Origin: Acidobacteriota bacterium
Lineage (GTDB): Bacteria; Acidobacteriota; Vicinamibacteria; Vicinamibacterales; Vicinamibacteraceae
Direction: 5' to 3'
DNA: 9,781 nucleotides
Assembly (NCBI GenBank): GCA_013695405.1
Contig: JACDAO010000443.1
Coordinates: forward strand, 1-9,781
The position numbers and the translations under genes are program-made. Of the stretch, positions 1-5,826 are shown in pieces. How positions within the stretch are numbered: position 1 is the first letter of the stretch; every line of letters starts with the position of its first letter. The notes beneath the pieces are model-generated. The model had not been told where the DNA came from, made no database searches, and saw only the letters and a list, made by a program, of their open reading frames with translations.

Positions 1-197
1 CGCTCGTGCACCGGCAGCGCGGCCACCACCGGCGCGGCAGCGACGCAGGCCCGCGCGGCGTCCTCGTACTCGGTCGGGCCGGCCAGCGCGACCTCGGCCA
101 CCGGCGCGTCATCATACGGCGAGCGGACCAGGATGGTCGCCGACGTGTGCGTGGCAGCGCCCGCCAGGAACAGCGGCACGGACTGGATGTGAGCCAT
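1..197 (-). CDS. Aldehyde dehydrogenase family protein, N-terminal part (truncated by window edge)
   Basis: The minus strand is open from an ATG at 197 to the left edge, giving 65 residues and no stop. The translation begins MAHIQSVPLF and contains VRSPYDDAPVAEVALAG at about residues 24-40. This resembles the N-terminal strand-turn region of NAD(P)-dependent aldehyde dehydrogenases, where a 'NPYDG..VA.VALA' segment precedes helix A. The family oxidises aldehydes to carboxylic acids in the cytoplasm. The catalytic Cys and Glu and the Rossmann motifs lie outside the window, so the substrate cannot be inferred. It is divergent from erpA, with 108 bases between the two starts. No clear Shine-Dalgarno was seen in front of the ATG. 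The family call rests on this short stretch only. Confidence 0.65.
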   Translation of the reverse strand, partial: MAHIQSVPLFLAGAATHTSATILVRSPYDDAPVAEVALAGPTEYEDAARACVAAAPVVAALPVHE

Positions 198-246
198 AGT
201 TGCTACGACGTGACGACGCGGGCAGGCGGCCTGTCCGTCCGGGCGG

Positions 247-276
247 TTGCCCGCGGCTCGAGCCGGTCGGTATACT
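247..276 (+). promoter_or_regulatory. Sigma70-like promoter in front of erpA
   Basis: A TTGCCC -35 (247-252) and a TATACT -10 (271-276) are separated by 18 bases. Transcription would begin near 283, about 20 bases before the erpA ATG. The -35 sits in a small inverted repeat, CGGGC-GGTT-GCCCG (240-253). Downstream, GACACG occurs twice, 9 bases apart (277-282 and 286-291). Either element could be an operator, but no known regulator site was recognised. The -10 stands out in this very GC-rich context. It is likely the promoter for the following plus-strand run. Confidence 0.6.
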
Positions 277-305
277 GACACGAGGGACACGGAGACCTCC
301 AACCC

Positions 306-635
306 ATGATCAATGTGACCACCCTCGCCGCGGAGAAGATCAGCGAGCTGCTGACCGAAGAAGGCAAGCCGACGGCCGGACTGCGCGTGTTCGTGCAGGG
401 CGGCGGTTGTTCGGGCTTCCAGTACGGGCTGATGATCGAAGAAGCCGAGCCCACCGTGGACGTCGACAAGATCGTCGAGTCCAACGGGGTCAAGCTGTTC
501 GTCGACCCGATCAGTGTCCGCTACCTGAAGGGCGCCGAAGTCGATTTCGTGGACAACCTGTCGGGCGGAGGCTTCACCATCAAGAACCCCAACGCCAAGT
601 CCACCTGCGGCTGCGGGTCGTCGTTCTCGGTCTGA
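306..635 (+). CDS. erpA: A-type iron-sulfur cluster carrier, ErpA/IscA family
   Basis: This 109-residue cytoplasmic protein has the usual length of the HesB/IscA/ErpA family. These proteins accept Fe-S clusters from a scaffold and deliver them to apo-enzymes. The three conserved cluster-binding cysteines are present: C35 in [10 protein letters not shown], and C101 and C103 in the C-terminal TCGCGSSF. The protein ends six residues after C103, as expected, so the TGA is a genuine stop. The ATG at 306 is preceded by GGAG at 291-294, a slightly long spacing of 11 bases, and by a strong promoter-like element. It is the first gene of a plus-strand run; the next gene encodes an iron-type regulator with a ferritin-like domain, which fits a role in iron homeostasis. 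ErpA is favoured over IscA or SufA because no isc or suf genes are adjacent, but the subfamily is less certain than the family. Confidence 0.93.
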   Translation: MINVTTLAAEKISELLTEEGKPTAGLRVFVQGGGCSGFQYGLMIEEAEPTVDVDKIVESNGVKLFVDPISVRYLKGAEVDFVDNLSGGGFTIKNPNAKSTCGCGSSFSV

Positions 636-690
636 CCGGCCGGCCCGGCCCGGCGACAGCCCGTCTGCACAGCACGTCCAGGGCCGAACC

Positions 691-1641
691 ATGCAGTCAC
701 AGTCCCCGGCAGCCTACATCGACAGCCTGCGCCCGGCAGGCAGCAAGCGATCGAGCAAGCGCGACCTGATCGTCAGCGTGTTCCTCGGCCAGGACGGTCA
801 CCTCACGGCCGACGACCTGGTCGACCTGATCCGCAAGCAAGACCAGCGCATCAGCCGGGCAACGGTCTACCGCACGCTGACATGGATGGAGCAGGCCGGG
901 ATCGCCCGCAAGGTCGACTTCGGCGAGGGCCGCTTCCGGTTCGAGCACAGCTACCGCCACCCGCGGCACTTCCACCTGATCTGCAAGGCCTGCAACCGGT
1001 CGATGGAGTTCTTGAGCTCGGACATCGAACAGATGATCGAGGAGGTGGCGGCGGCGCGCGGCTTCACCGTCAAGCAGGCGGTGGTGCAGCTGTACGGGTT
1101 GTGCGAGGACTGCGCCTCGGGCGGGCGGCCGGCCGCTCCGCAGGCCTCGAGCGAGTCGCTGTTTGCCCGTGACGCGCTGCGGATCGCGATTGCCACCGAG
1201 CGGTCGGGTCGGGAGTTCTACACTCGCGCCGCGTCGATGACCAGCAACGACCGCGCCAGGACGATCTTCGAGCAGCTCTCGACCTCCGAGGACGATCACC
1301 TCGATCGGCTCGAGACCCGCTATCAGGAACTGCTCGCCGAGATGCCCGACCTCGAGCGCCAGCCGCAGTTCCTGTTCTTCAAGGGCGCCGCCAGCGGCCT
1401 GTTCTCGGCCGGCGTCGAGGCGCTCAAGAGCGTCTCCAGCGACAAGGACGCGCTGATGATCGGCATCAAGTGTGAGCGCGGCTCGCACAAGTTCTTCAAG
1501 AAGTACGGCGAGAAGTTCGAGGACTCGGAAGGCAAGCGGATCTTTCTCGAGTTCGCCGAGGAAGAACGCGAGCATCTCGAGCTGCTGATCCGGGAGTACC
1601 GCGTCCTCACCGGCAAGGATCGGGCCGGGGCCGGATCTTGA
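691..1641 (+). CDS. Fur-family regulator fused to a rubrerythrin-like diiron domain
   Basis: A 316-residue protein with two recognisable domains. Residues about 18-145 are a Fur-family metalloregulator: a winged helix with the family's ATVYRTL recognition segment (57-63), a HFHLICKAC metal site (H93, H95, C98, C101) and a second CEDC pair (C138, C141), which together look like an intact structural zinc site. Residues about 155-305 form a ferritin-like four-helix bundle. Its spaced acidic motifs are E170 in ATERSGREFY, ExxH at E200-H203, E262 in KCERGSHKFF, and EExxH at 291-295, so six plausible diiron ligands are kept. Typical Fur proteins are about 140-160 residues and stop before the second domain. 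A short Pro/Ala/Ser-rich linker (145-155) joins the domains. The start follows erpA by 55 bases and lacks a clear Shine-Dalgarno. It probably represses DNA in response to metal, peroxide or iron sensed by the diiron domain; that sensing role is inference. Confidence 0.88.
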   Translation: MQSQSPAAYIDSLRPAGSKRSSKRDLIVSVFLGQDGHLTADDLVDLIRKQDQRISRATVYRTLTWMEQAGIARKVDFGEGRFRFEHSYRHPRHFHLICKACNRSMEFLSSDIEQMIEEVAAARGFTVKQAVVQLYGLCEDCASGGRPAAPQASSESLFARDALRIAIATERSGREFYTRAASMTSNDRARTIFEQLSTSEDDHLDRLETRYQELLAEMPDLERQPQFLFFKGAASGLFSAGVEALKSVSSDKDALMIGIKCERGSHKFFKKYGEKFEDSEGKRIFLEFAEEEREHLELLIREYRVLTGKDRAGAGS

Positions 1642-2333
1642 CGCTGGACGCACCAGTGGTGCGGTTCAGCGGCGTGGTCAAGGACTACCGGGGCCTGCGG
1701 CCGCTGCGCCTGCTCGACCTGACCCTCGCGCGCGGCGAGCGCGTCGTCATCAGCGGCATCGACGTCATCGGTGCCGAAGTGCTGACCAATCTGATCAACG
1801 GGGCAACCCTGCCCGATCACGGCGAGATCATCGTCGGCGGGCAGCCGAGCCACGCCGTCGCCTCCGAGGTCGAATGGCTGGAGTCGCTCGATCGGTTCGG
1901 GGTGGTGACGGCGCGCGCGGTGCTCCTCGACGGCATGACCGTGCGGCAGAACGTCGCGCTGCCGCTGACCATCGAGATCGATCCGGTGGCCGACGAGATG
2001 CTGCCTCGTGTCGATGCCCTCGCGGCCGAGGCCGGTATCGATTCGGCGTGGCTGACCCGTCCGCTGCACGAGGCCCCGGTGCCGGTTCGCGTCCGAATCC
2101 ATCTCGCGCGCGCGCTGGCGCCGGCGCCACAACTGCTGATCCTCGAGCACCCGACCGCGGCGCTTGCCGCCACCGACCGCGCCGCGTTCTCGGACGACAT
2201 CCGGCGCGCCGCGGCCGGCCGCGGGTTGACGATGCTGGCGTGCAGTCAGGATCGTGACTTCGCCCGCCGGGTCGCGACCCGGTACGTCCAGTTGCATCCC
2301 GGCACGGGCGCGTTGCTGCCGATCGCCCTCTGA
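1638..2333 (+). CDS. Degenerate ABC-transporter ATPase-like protein lacking catalytic motifs
   Basis: The 231-residue translation has the layout of a transporter-type ABC ATPase. An N-terminal VVRFSGVVKDYRG resembles the A-loop strand, LLDGMTVRQNVALPL (97-110) matches the segment after the Q-loop, and LARALAPAPQLLILEHPTAAL (156-176) matches the Walker B region. Every catalytic motif is altered. The Walker A position reads GIDVIGAE (40-47) with no Lys-Ser/Thr. The Q-loop glutamine is missing from VVTARAVLL. The LSGGQ signature is replaced by HEAPVPVRV. Walker B Asp-Glu is Glu170-His171. The H-loop histidine is absent from SQDRDFA. ATP hydrolysis is therefore unlikely, and a structural or regulatory role is inferred. 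It starts at TTG 1638, whose TTGA overlaps the stop of the Fur fusion gene, which indicates translational coupling. No membrane partner gene is adjacent. The reading frame is intact, so it does not look like a pseudogene. Confidence 0.75.
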   Translation: MTLDAPVVRFSGVVKDYRGLRPLRLLDLTLARGERVVISGIDVIGAEVLTNLINGATLPDHGEIIVGGQPSHAVASEVEWLESLDRFGVVTARAVLLDGMTVRQNVALPLTIEIDPVADEMLPRVDALAAEAGIDSAWLTRPLHEAPVPVRVRIHLARALAPAPQLLILEHPTAALAATDRAAFSDDIRRAAAGRGLTMLACSQDRDFARRVATRYVQLHPGTGALLPIAL

Positions 2334-2341
2334 ACCCGCAC

Positions 2342-3046
2342 ATGCCCACGCTGCTGCTGTTCGACATCGACGGGACGCTGATCACCACCGGCGGCGCCGG
2401 CTACCGGACCATGAAGCGCGCCGTCGAGATCGCCTGCGGCGTCGAACACGCGATGGCAGGCGTGGCCACTGCTGGTCGCACCGACAGCATCATCCTGCGT
2501 GACGCGATGCGTGCGCTCGATGGGCGGCCATTGACCGACGACCTGCTCGAGCGCATCCGCGTGGTCTACTGCGATCTGCTGTCGGCCGAACTCGAACGCA
2601 CCAGTGGCGGGCCGGGCGTGCTGCCCGGCGTGCGCCAACTGCTGACGCGGCTGACCGGCCACCCGGCGTATCACCTCGCGTTGCTGACCGGCAACTTCCG
2701 GCAGTCGGCGCAGATCAAGCTTGCCTATCACGCCCTGTGGCGCTACTTCGAGTGGGGAGCGTTCGGCCAGGACGCGATCGAGCGCAACGACCTGCTGCCG
2801 GTCGCGCTGTCGCGCTACCAGGCGCGCACCGGCGTCACCATCGCAGCGCATGACGTGGTGATCATCGGCGACACGCCGCATGATGTCGGCGTCGCGCGAG
2901 CCGGCGGGGTGCGGTCGGTGTGCGTGACGACCGGACAATACGATCGCGCGGCGCTCGAGCAGGCCGGCGCCGACGTGATTTTCAACGATTTCAGTGACGT
3001 CGACGAGGTGATGCGGGTGTTCGGGGTGTCAGTCGCGAGCGCGTGA
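2342..3046 (+). CDS. HAD-superfamily phosphatase, phosphoglycolate-phosphatase-like
   Basis: A 234-residue cytoplasmic hydrolase of the haloacid dehalogenase superfamily. These enzymes use an aspartyl-phosphate intermediate and Mg2+ to release phosphate from small metabolites. Motif I is FDIDGTL with nucleophile D8 and acid/base D10. Motif II is LLTGN with T116. K126 is a plausible motif III lysine. Motif IV is IIGDTPHD with D177 and D181. The segment between motifs I and II (about residues 18-95) is helical in character, as in C1-capped members such as phosphoglycolate phosphatase. Length and motif spacing are normal. It begins 8 bases after the stop of the ABC-like gene and is probably co-transcribed with it; no strong Shine-Dalgarno was seen. 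The substrate cannot be told from sequence alone. Confidence 0.88.
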   Translation: MPTLLLFDIDGTLITTGGAGYRTMKRAVEIACGVEHAMAGVATAGRTDSIILRDAMRALDGRPLTDDLLERIRVVYCDLLSAELERTSGGPGVLPGVRQLLTRLTGHPAYHLALLTGNFRQSAQIKLAYHALWRYFEWGAFGQDAIERNDLLPVALSRYQARTGVTIAAHDVVIIGDTPHDVGVARAGGVRSVCVTTGQYDRAALEQAGADVIFNDFSDVDEVMRVFGVSVASA

Positions 3047-3050
3047 GCAC

Positions 3051-3146
3051 GGAAGCCAACGGGGCCCGGTGGCCCTCCCGGTCTTCAAAACCGGCGGTGC
3101 CCTGCCATGCGGGGCGGCTGGGTTCGACTCCCAGGGGCTTCCGCCA
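3051..3146 (+). tRNA. selC: tRNA-Sec (anticodon TCA), selenocysteine
   Basis: The 96-base sequence folds as a bacterial selenocysteine tRNA with an encoded CCA end (3144-3146). The acceptor strand GGAAGCC (3051-3057) pairs with GGCTTCC (3136-3142), with G73 at 3143. The extended six-pair D stem is GGGGCC/GGCCCT (3061-3066 with 3071-3076) and has a four-base loop. The anticodon stem CCGGT/ACCGG (3078-3082 with 3090-3094) presents CTTCAAA, with anticodon TCA at 3085-3087. The long variable arm has a 7-pair stem (3099-3105 with 3109-3115). The T arm is CTGGG-TTCGACT-CCCAG (3118-3134). The eighth acceptor pair characteristic of tRNA-Sec would be A3058 with G3135, a non-Watson-Crick pair. The tRNA is charged with serine, converted to Sec by SelA, and delivered to UGA by SelB. 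It lies four bases after the HAD stop. Confidence 0.95.
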
Positions 3147-3173
3147 ACCACTGGCTGCGGACCGACACGGAAA

Positions 3174-3200
3174 CGGCCGGCACCATGACGATGCCGGCCG
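3174..3200 (-). terminator. Hairpin terminator downstream of the cold-shock gene
   Basis: A perfect 9-pair inverted repeat (3174-3182 with 3192-3200, arm CGGCCGGCA) encloses a 9-base loop. Read on the minus strand, the stem is followed by TTTCCGTGT, a short T-run, so it best fits termination of the cold-shock gene, which ends at 3227. On the plus strand no T-run follows, but the hairpin lies 28 bases after the tRNA-Sec 3' end and could also help stop that transcript. Confidence 0.55.
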
Positions 3201-3226
3201 CAGGTGGGTCTGGTCTGGCGGACGCT

Positions 3227-3433
3227 TCAGGCGTCGAGCAGGCGGACGTCACCCGCTCTGGGGCCCTTGCCCGAGTCCTCGGACGTGAAATCTACCCGCT
3301 GGCCTTCGCGCAGCAACTCGAACACGGCGCCGCGGACGGCGCTGCGATGGAAGAAGTGTTCTACTCCCGTTTCATCGCGAATGAAGCCGAAGCCCTTGTC
3401 GATGAGCAGGCGAGCAATCGTTCCGGACGGCAT
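3227..3433 (-). CDS. Cold-shock domain protein (CspA family)
   Basis: A 68-residue single-domain OB-fold protein, the normal length for a bacterial Csp. RNP1 is KGFGFI (13-18) and RNP2 is VEHFFH (24-29). GTIARLL at the N-terminus and the EGQRVDFTSED segment (43-53) complete the five-strand pattern. Such proteins bind single-stranded RNA and DNA as chaperones and antiterminators in the cytoplasm. The start is well fixed: the ATG at 3433 is preceded by GGAGG (minus strand, 3441-3445) with a 7-base spacer, and a second GGGGAGG lies at 3451-3457. The gene stands alone between tRNA-Sec and the nucleotidyltransferase, opposite to both, and has its own terminator. No convincing promoter was seen in the leader. 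Not every Csp is cold-induced, so a cold response is not implied. Confidence 0.95.
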   Translation of the reverse strand: MPSGTIARLLIDKGFGFIRDETGVEHFFHRSAVRGAVFELLREGQRVDFTSEDSGKGPRAGDVRLLDA

Positions 3434-3491
3434 ACCGTGACCTCCGATGTCCTCCCCGCCGCAGGTCGGCGTGAGGCCCCATGCCGGCTGT

Positions 3492-3520
3492 GGGCAGCGC
3501 TCGCACGGGGGTGGCTGCCC
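3492..3520 (-). other. Possible leader hairpin upstream of the cold-shock gene
   Basis: A 7-base perfect inverted repeat (GGGCAGC at 3492-3498 with GCTGCCC at 3514-3520) with a 15-base loop lies 59 bases upstream of the csp start. Structured 5' leaders are known for cold-shock mRNAs. In such GC-rich DNA a stem of this length can arise by chance, and the transcript start is unknown. Apart from this, nothing clear was seen in the 233-base gap 3434-3666. Confidence 0.2.
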
Positions 3521-3666
3521 GGGGGTGCTGCGCGTCCCGTACGCGCACCAAACTGGTTCCCCCGGAATTCTCAGGCAGCGGTTGCGGGCGATGGTAGCAC
3601 AGCCATGAATGTCCCCAGCCAGGACACTCGCCGTCGCGTTCAGGTGTCGCGCAGCGACGTCTGGCT

Positions 3667-4311
3667 ATGACGCCCCAGCACTCGGCTCAGTTCCCGGAGC
3701 CGCCGGTTCCCGGCGTGGTGCTGGCCGGCGGGCGCTCGTCGCGGATGGGACGGGTCAAGGCGCTGCTGCCCTGGCCGCCGGTGCACGGTGATCGACCGCT
3801 CGTGACCTGCGTGACCGAGGTGCTGCGCGCGGCCGGCGTCGCTCCGCTGGCCGTGGTGACTGGCGTGCATCACGACGAGATCGCCGCGGTGCTCGACCCG
3901 CGCCTGACCACAGTGCTGTTCAACCCCGATCACGCGAGCGGACAGTTGTCGTCGCTGCAGTGCGGTCTCGCCTGGGCCTGGACGCAGACATCCGGTGACT
4001 GGGTACTGAGCACCCTGGTCGACGTGCCCGGCGTGCGCGTCGACACCGTGCGGGCCCTGGTCGACGCGGCTCGCCGCGTTCGCGGCGATGGCCATGCGCT
4101 GGCGGTGCGGCCCACCTGCGCCGGCCGCCACGGGCACCCGGTACTCTGGCACCGCGCCACCGCACCGCGACTGGCGGCTGCCGATCCGGATTGTGGCGCC
4201 AGGCAGGTGATGCGAGCACTGGCGGCCGAGGCGTTCGTCCTCGACCTGCTGGTCGACGACGAGGCGGTGCTTCGCGACGTGGACACCTGGGACGAGTACG
4301 TCTCGTCGTAG
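3667..4311 (+). CDS. MobA/MocA-like molybdenum-cofactor nucleotidyltransferase
   Basis: A 214-residue NTP-transferase-fold protein. The N-terminal [18 protein letters not shown] (19-36) is the nucleotide-binding signature, with R26 and K31. LVDVPG around D119 is the metal-binding Asp region. GRHGHPVLW (153-161) and the C-terminal DVDTWDEY (204-211) match the MocA pattern 'GxxGHPVxf ... DIDTPEDY'. MocA attaches CMP and MobA attaches GMP to molybdopterin; the C-terminal motifs favour the MocA side. The product would support molybdoenzymes such as xanthine-oxidase-type hydroxylases or formate dehydrogenase. The latter often contains selenocysteine, a possible but unproven link to the nearby tRNA-Sec. 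No Shine-Dalgarno precedes ATG 3667, and residues 1-14 look unconserved, so the true start could be slightly downstream. No molybdenum-cofactor operon is visible. Confidence 0.85.
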   Translation: MTPQHSAQFPEPPVPGVVLAGGRSSRMGRVKALLPWPPVHGDRPLVTCVTEVLRAAGVAPLAVVTGVHHDEIAAVLDPRLTTVLFNPDHASGQLSSLQCGLAWAWTQTSGDWVLSTLVDVPGVRVDTVRALVDAARRVRGDGHALAVRPTCAGRHGHPVLWHRATAPRLAAADPDCGARQVMRALAAEAFVLDLLVDDEAVLRDVDTWDEYVSS

Positions 4312-4369
4312 ATTCGTGTCGGCCGTCGCGGCCCCCCTTTCCGCACTGGTGCCGCGGACGGCCCTGGCG

Positions 4370-4375
4370 TAGGCT
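4370..4375 (+). promoter_or_regulatory. Possible -10 element (TAGGCT) immediately upstream of the glycoside hydrolase start
   Basis: TAGGCT ends 7 bases before the ATG at 4383, so transcription would start at or next to the start codon and give a leaderless mRNA. There is no good Shine-Dalgarno; only AGG at 4371-4373 could act as a weak one. No -35 was recognised. The same hexamer at the same spacing precedes the ligase gene. Confidence 0.3.
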
Positions 4376-4382
4376 GGCGCGC

Positions 4383-5816
4383 ATGCCCGTGCCGTTCCTC
4401 TCGCGCGCCACCGTCGCGATGGCGCTCTGCCTCGCCGTCGGCGGTCTCTCCCTGGTCCACGCGCAAGCCCAGACGCCGGCGCCAGGCCGCCTGAACGTCT
4501 CCGACAATCGACGCTTCGTCGTGACTGCCGACGGGCAGCCCTTCTTCTGGCTCGGTGACACCGCCTGGGAGTTGTTTCATCGCCTGACGCGCGAGGAGGC
4601 CACCCGCTACCTCGAGAATCGCGCACAGCGTCGCTTCACGGTGATCCAGGCGGTCGCCCTGGCCGAACTCGACGGGCTCGGCGTGCCCAACGCCTACGGG
4701 CACCGGCCGCTGACGGACAACGACCCGACCCGGCCCGGCGAGGCCTACTTCGCGCACGTCGACTGGGTAGTCGGGCGGGCCAACGCGCTCGGGATGTACG
4801 TCGGGCTGTTGCCGACCTGGGGCGACAAGTGGAACAGGCAGCGCGGCGCCGGCCCCGAGATCTTCACCCCGGCGAACGCCGAGCAGTACGGGCGCTGGCT
4901 CGGCCAGCGCTATCGCAGCGCCGGAGTGATCTGGATCGTCGGCGGCGACCGGCGGATCGAATCGGCCGGACACCGCGCGGTCATCGGCGCGATGGCGCGC
5001 GGGCTGCGCGCCGGCGATGGCGGCAGCCACCTGATCACCTTCCATCCGAGCGGCGGCCGTGGGTCGGCCGAGTACTTCCACGATGCCGACTGGCTCGATT
5101 TCAACATGCGCCAGAACGGGCACGCCGCCGAGTTCACCGGACGCTACGACCAGACGCGGACCGACTACGATCGCACGCCGGCCAAACCGGTGCTCGATGG
5201 CGAACCGCTCTACGAGGACCATCCGGTGTCGTTCGACGCCAGCAAGCAGGGCCACTCGATTGCCGCCGACGTGCGCCGGCCGCTCTACTGGAACCTGTTC
5301 AGCGGCGCCTTCGGACACACGTATGGGCACCACTCGGTGTGGCAGATGTGGGCGCCGGGCCGCGCCCCGATCAACAACCCGCTGATGCCCTGGGATCAGG
5401 CGATCGATCAGCCCGGTGCCGCGCAGATGCAGCACGGTCGCGCGCTGATCGAGTCGCGACCGATCCTGACGCGGGTTCCGGCCGACGACGTGATCGTCGA
5501 CAGCGGCATCCCGACCGCGATGCCGGGCGCCGGCCGGTACCAGTTCGCCGCGACACGCGATCAGTCTGGCAGCTACCTGATGGTCTACGCCCCGGTCGGC
5601 CGCACCTTCCGCGTGCGGATGGCGGCGATCAGCGGGCCGCAAGTCAAGGCGTGGTGGTTCAACCCGCGCACCGGCGCGGCGTCCGTCATCGGCACCTATC
5701 CGAACACCGGCGAGCGCGCGTTCACGCCTCCCGACGCCGGCGAGATGCTCGACTGGGTGCTGGTGCTGGACGACGCCGCGAAGCGGTATCCCGCGCCGGG
5801 CCGCGCGACACGGTAG
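4383..5816 (+). CDS. Secreted DUF4038/GH140-type (apiosidase-like) glycoside hydrolase
   Basis: A 477-residue protein. Residues 1-30 form a signal peptide with a hydrophobic [17 protein letters not shown] core and an Ala-x-Ala cleavage region (HAQA). The mature part opens with [32 protein letters not shown], the hallmark start of the DUF4038 apiosidase-like TIM barrel. Candidate catalytic acids are D189 in WIVGGDRR and E274 in [13 protein letters not shown], at the positions expected for the acid/base and nucleophile. Residues about 385-470 resemble the small beta domain ('putative collagen-binding') commonly found at the C-terminus of the family, with [14 protein letters not shown] and [10 protein letters not shown]. 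The enzyme should act outside the cytoplasm on plant-type polysaccharides; apiose release is known for GH140, but other glycosides are possible. The ATG at 4383 was chosen over upstream starts because it gives the signal peptide. Confidence 0.88.
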   Translation: MPVPFLSRATVAMALCLAVGGLSLVHAQAQTPAPGRLNVSDNRRFVVTADGQPFFWLGDTAWELFHRLTREEATRYLENRAQRRFTVIQAVALAELDGLGVPNAYGHRPLTDNDPTRPGEAYFAHVDWVVGRANALGMYVGLLPTWGDKWNRQRGAGPEIFTPANAEQYGRWLGQRYRSAGVIWIVGGDRRIESAGHRAVIGAMARGLRAGDGGSHLITFHPSGGRGSAEYFHDADWLDFNMRQNGHAAEFTGRYDQTRTDYDRTPAKPVLDGEPLYEDHPVSFDASKQGHSIAADVRRPLYWNLFSGAFGHTYGHHSVWQMWAPGRAPINNPLMPWDQAIDQPGAAQMQHGRALIESRPILTRVPADDVIVDSGIPTAMPGAGRYQFAATRDQSGSYLMVYAPVGRTFRVRMAAISGPQVKAWWFNPRTGAASVIGTYPNTGERAFTPPDAGEMLDWVLVLDDAAKRYPAPGRATR

Positions 5817-5819
5817 GCT
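5814..5819 (+). promoter_or_regulatory. Possible -10 element (TAGGCT) immediately upstream of the ligase start
   Basis: TAGGCT overlaps the TAG stop of the preceding gene and ends 7 bases before the ligase ATG at 5827, the same arrangement as before the hydrolase gene. No Shine-Dalgarno stronger than AGG is present and no -35 was recognised. It could drive a leaderless transcript for the ligase, independent of the hydrolase. Confidence 0.3.
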
Positions 5820-5826
5820 GTCACCC

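Noticed and set aside
633..690. Possible selenocysteine read-through of the erpA TGA, prompted by the nearby selC and known HesB-like selenoproteins
   Set aside because: The protein already has all three cysteines and ends where the family ends; the downstream sequence has no recognisable SECIS-like hairpin or family-like extension.
697..2297. Long minus-strand open frames opposite the Fur fusion and ABC-like genes
   Set aside because: No domain or signature, and the plus-strand products are well supported.
3147..3226. Integrated element next to the selC tRNA, a common attachment site
   Set aside because: No integrase, no repeat of the tRNA 3' end was seen downstream, and ordinary core genes follow.
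3107..3670. Plus-strand frame starting inside tRNA-Sec and running across the cold-shock gene
   Set aside because: It starts inside a structured tRNA and lies antisense to an unmistakable cold-shock protein with a good ribosome site.
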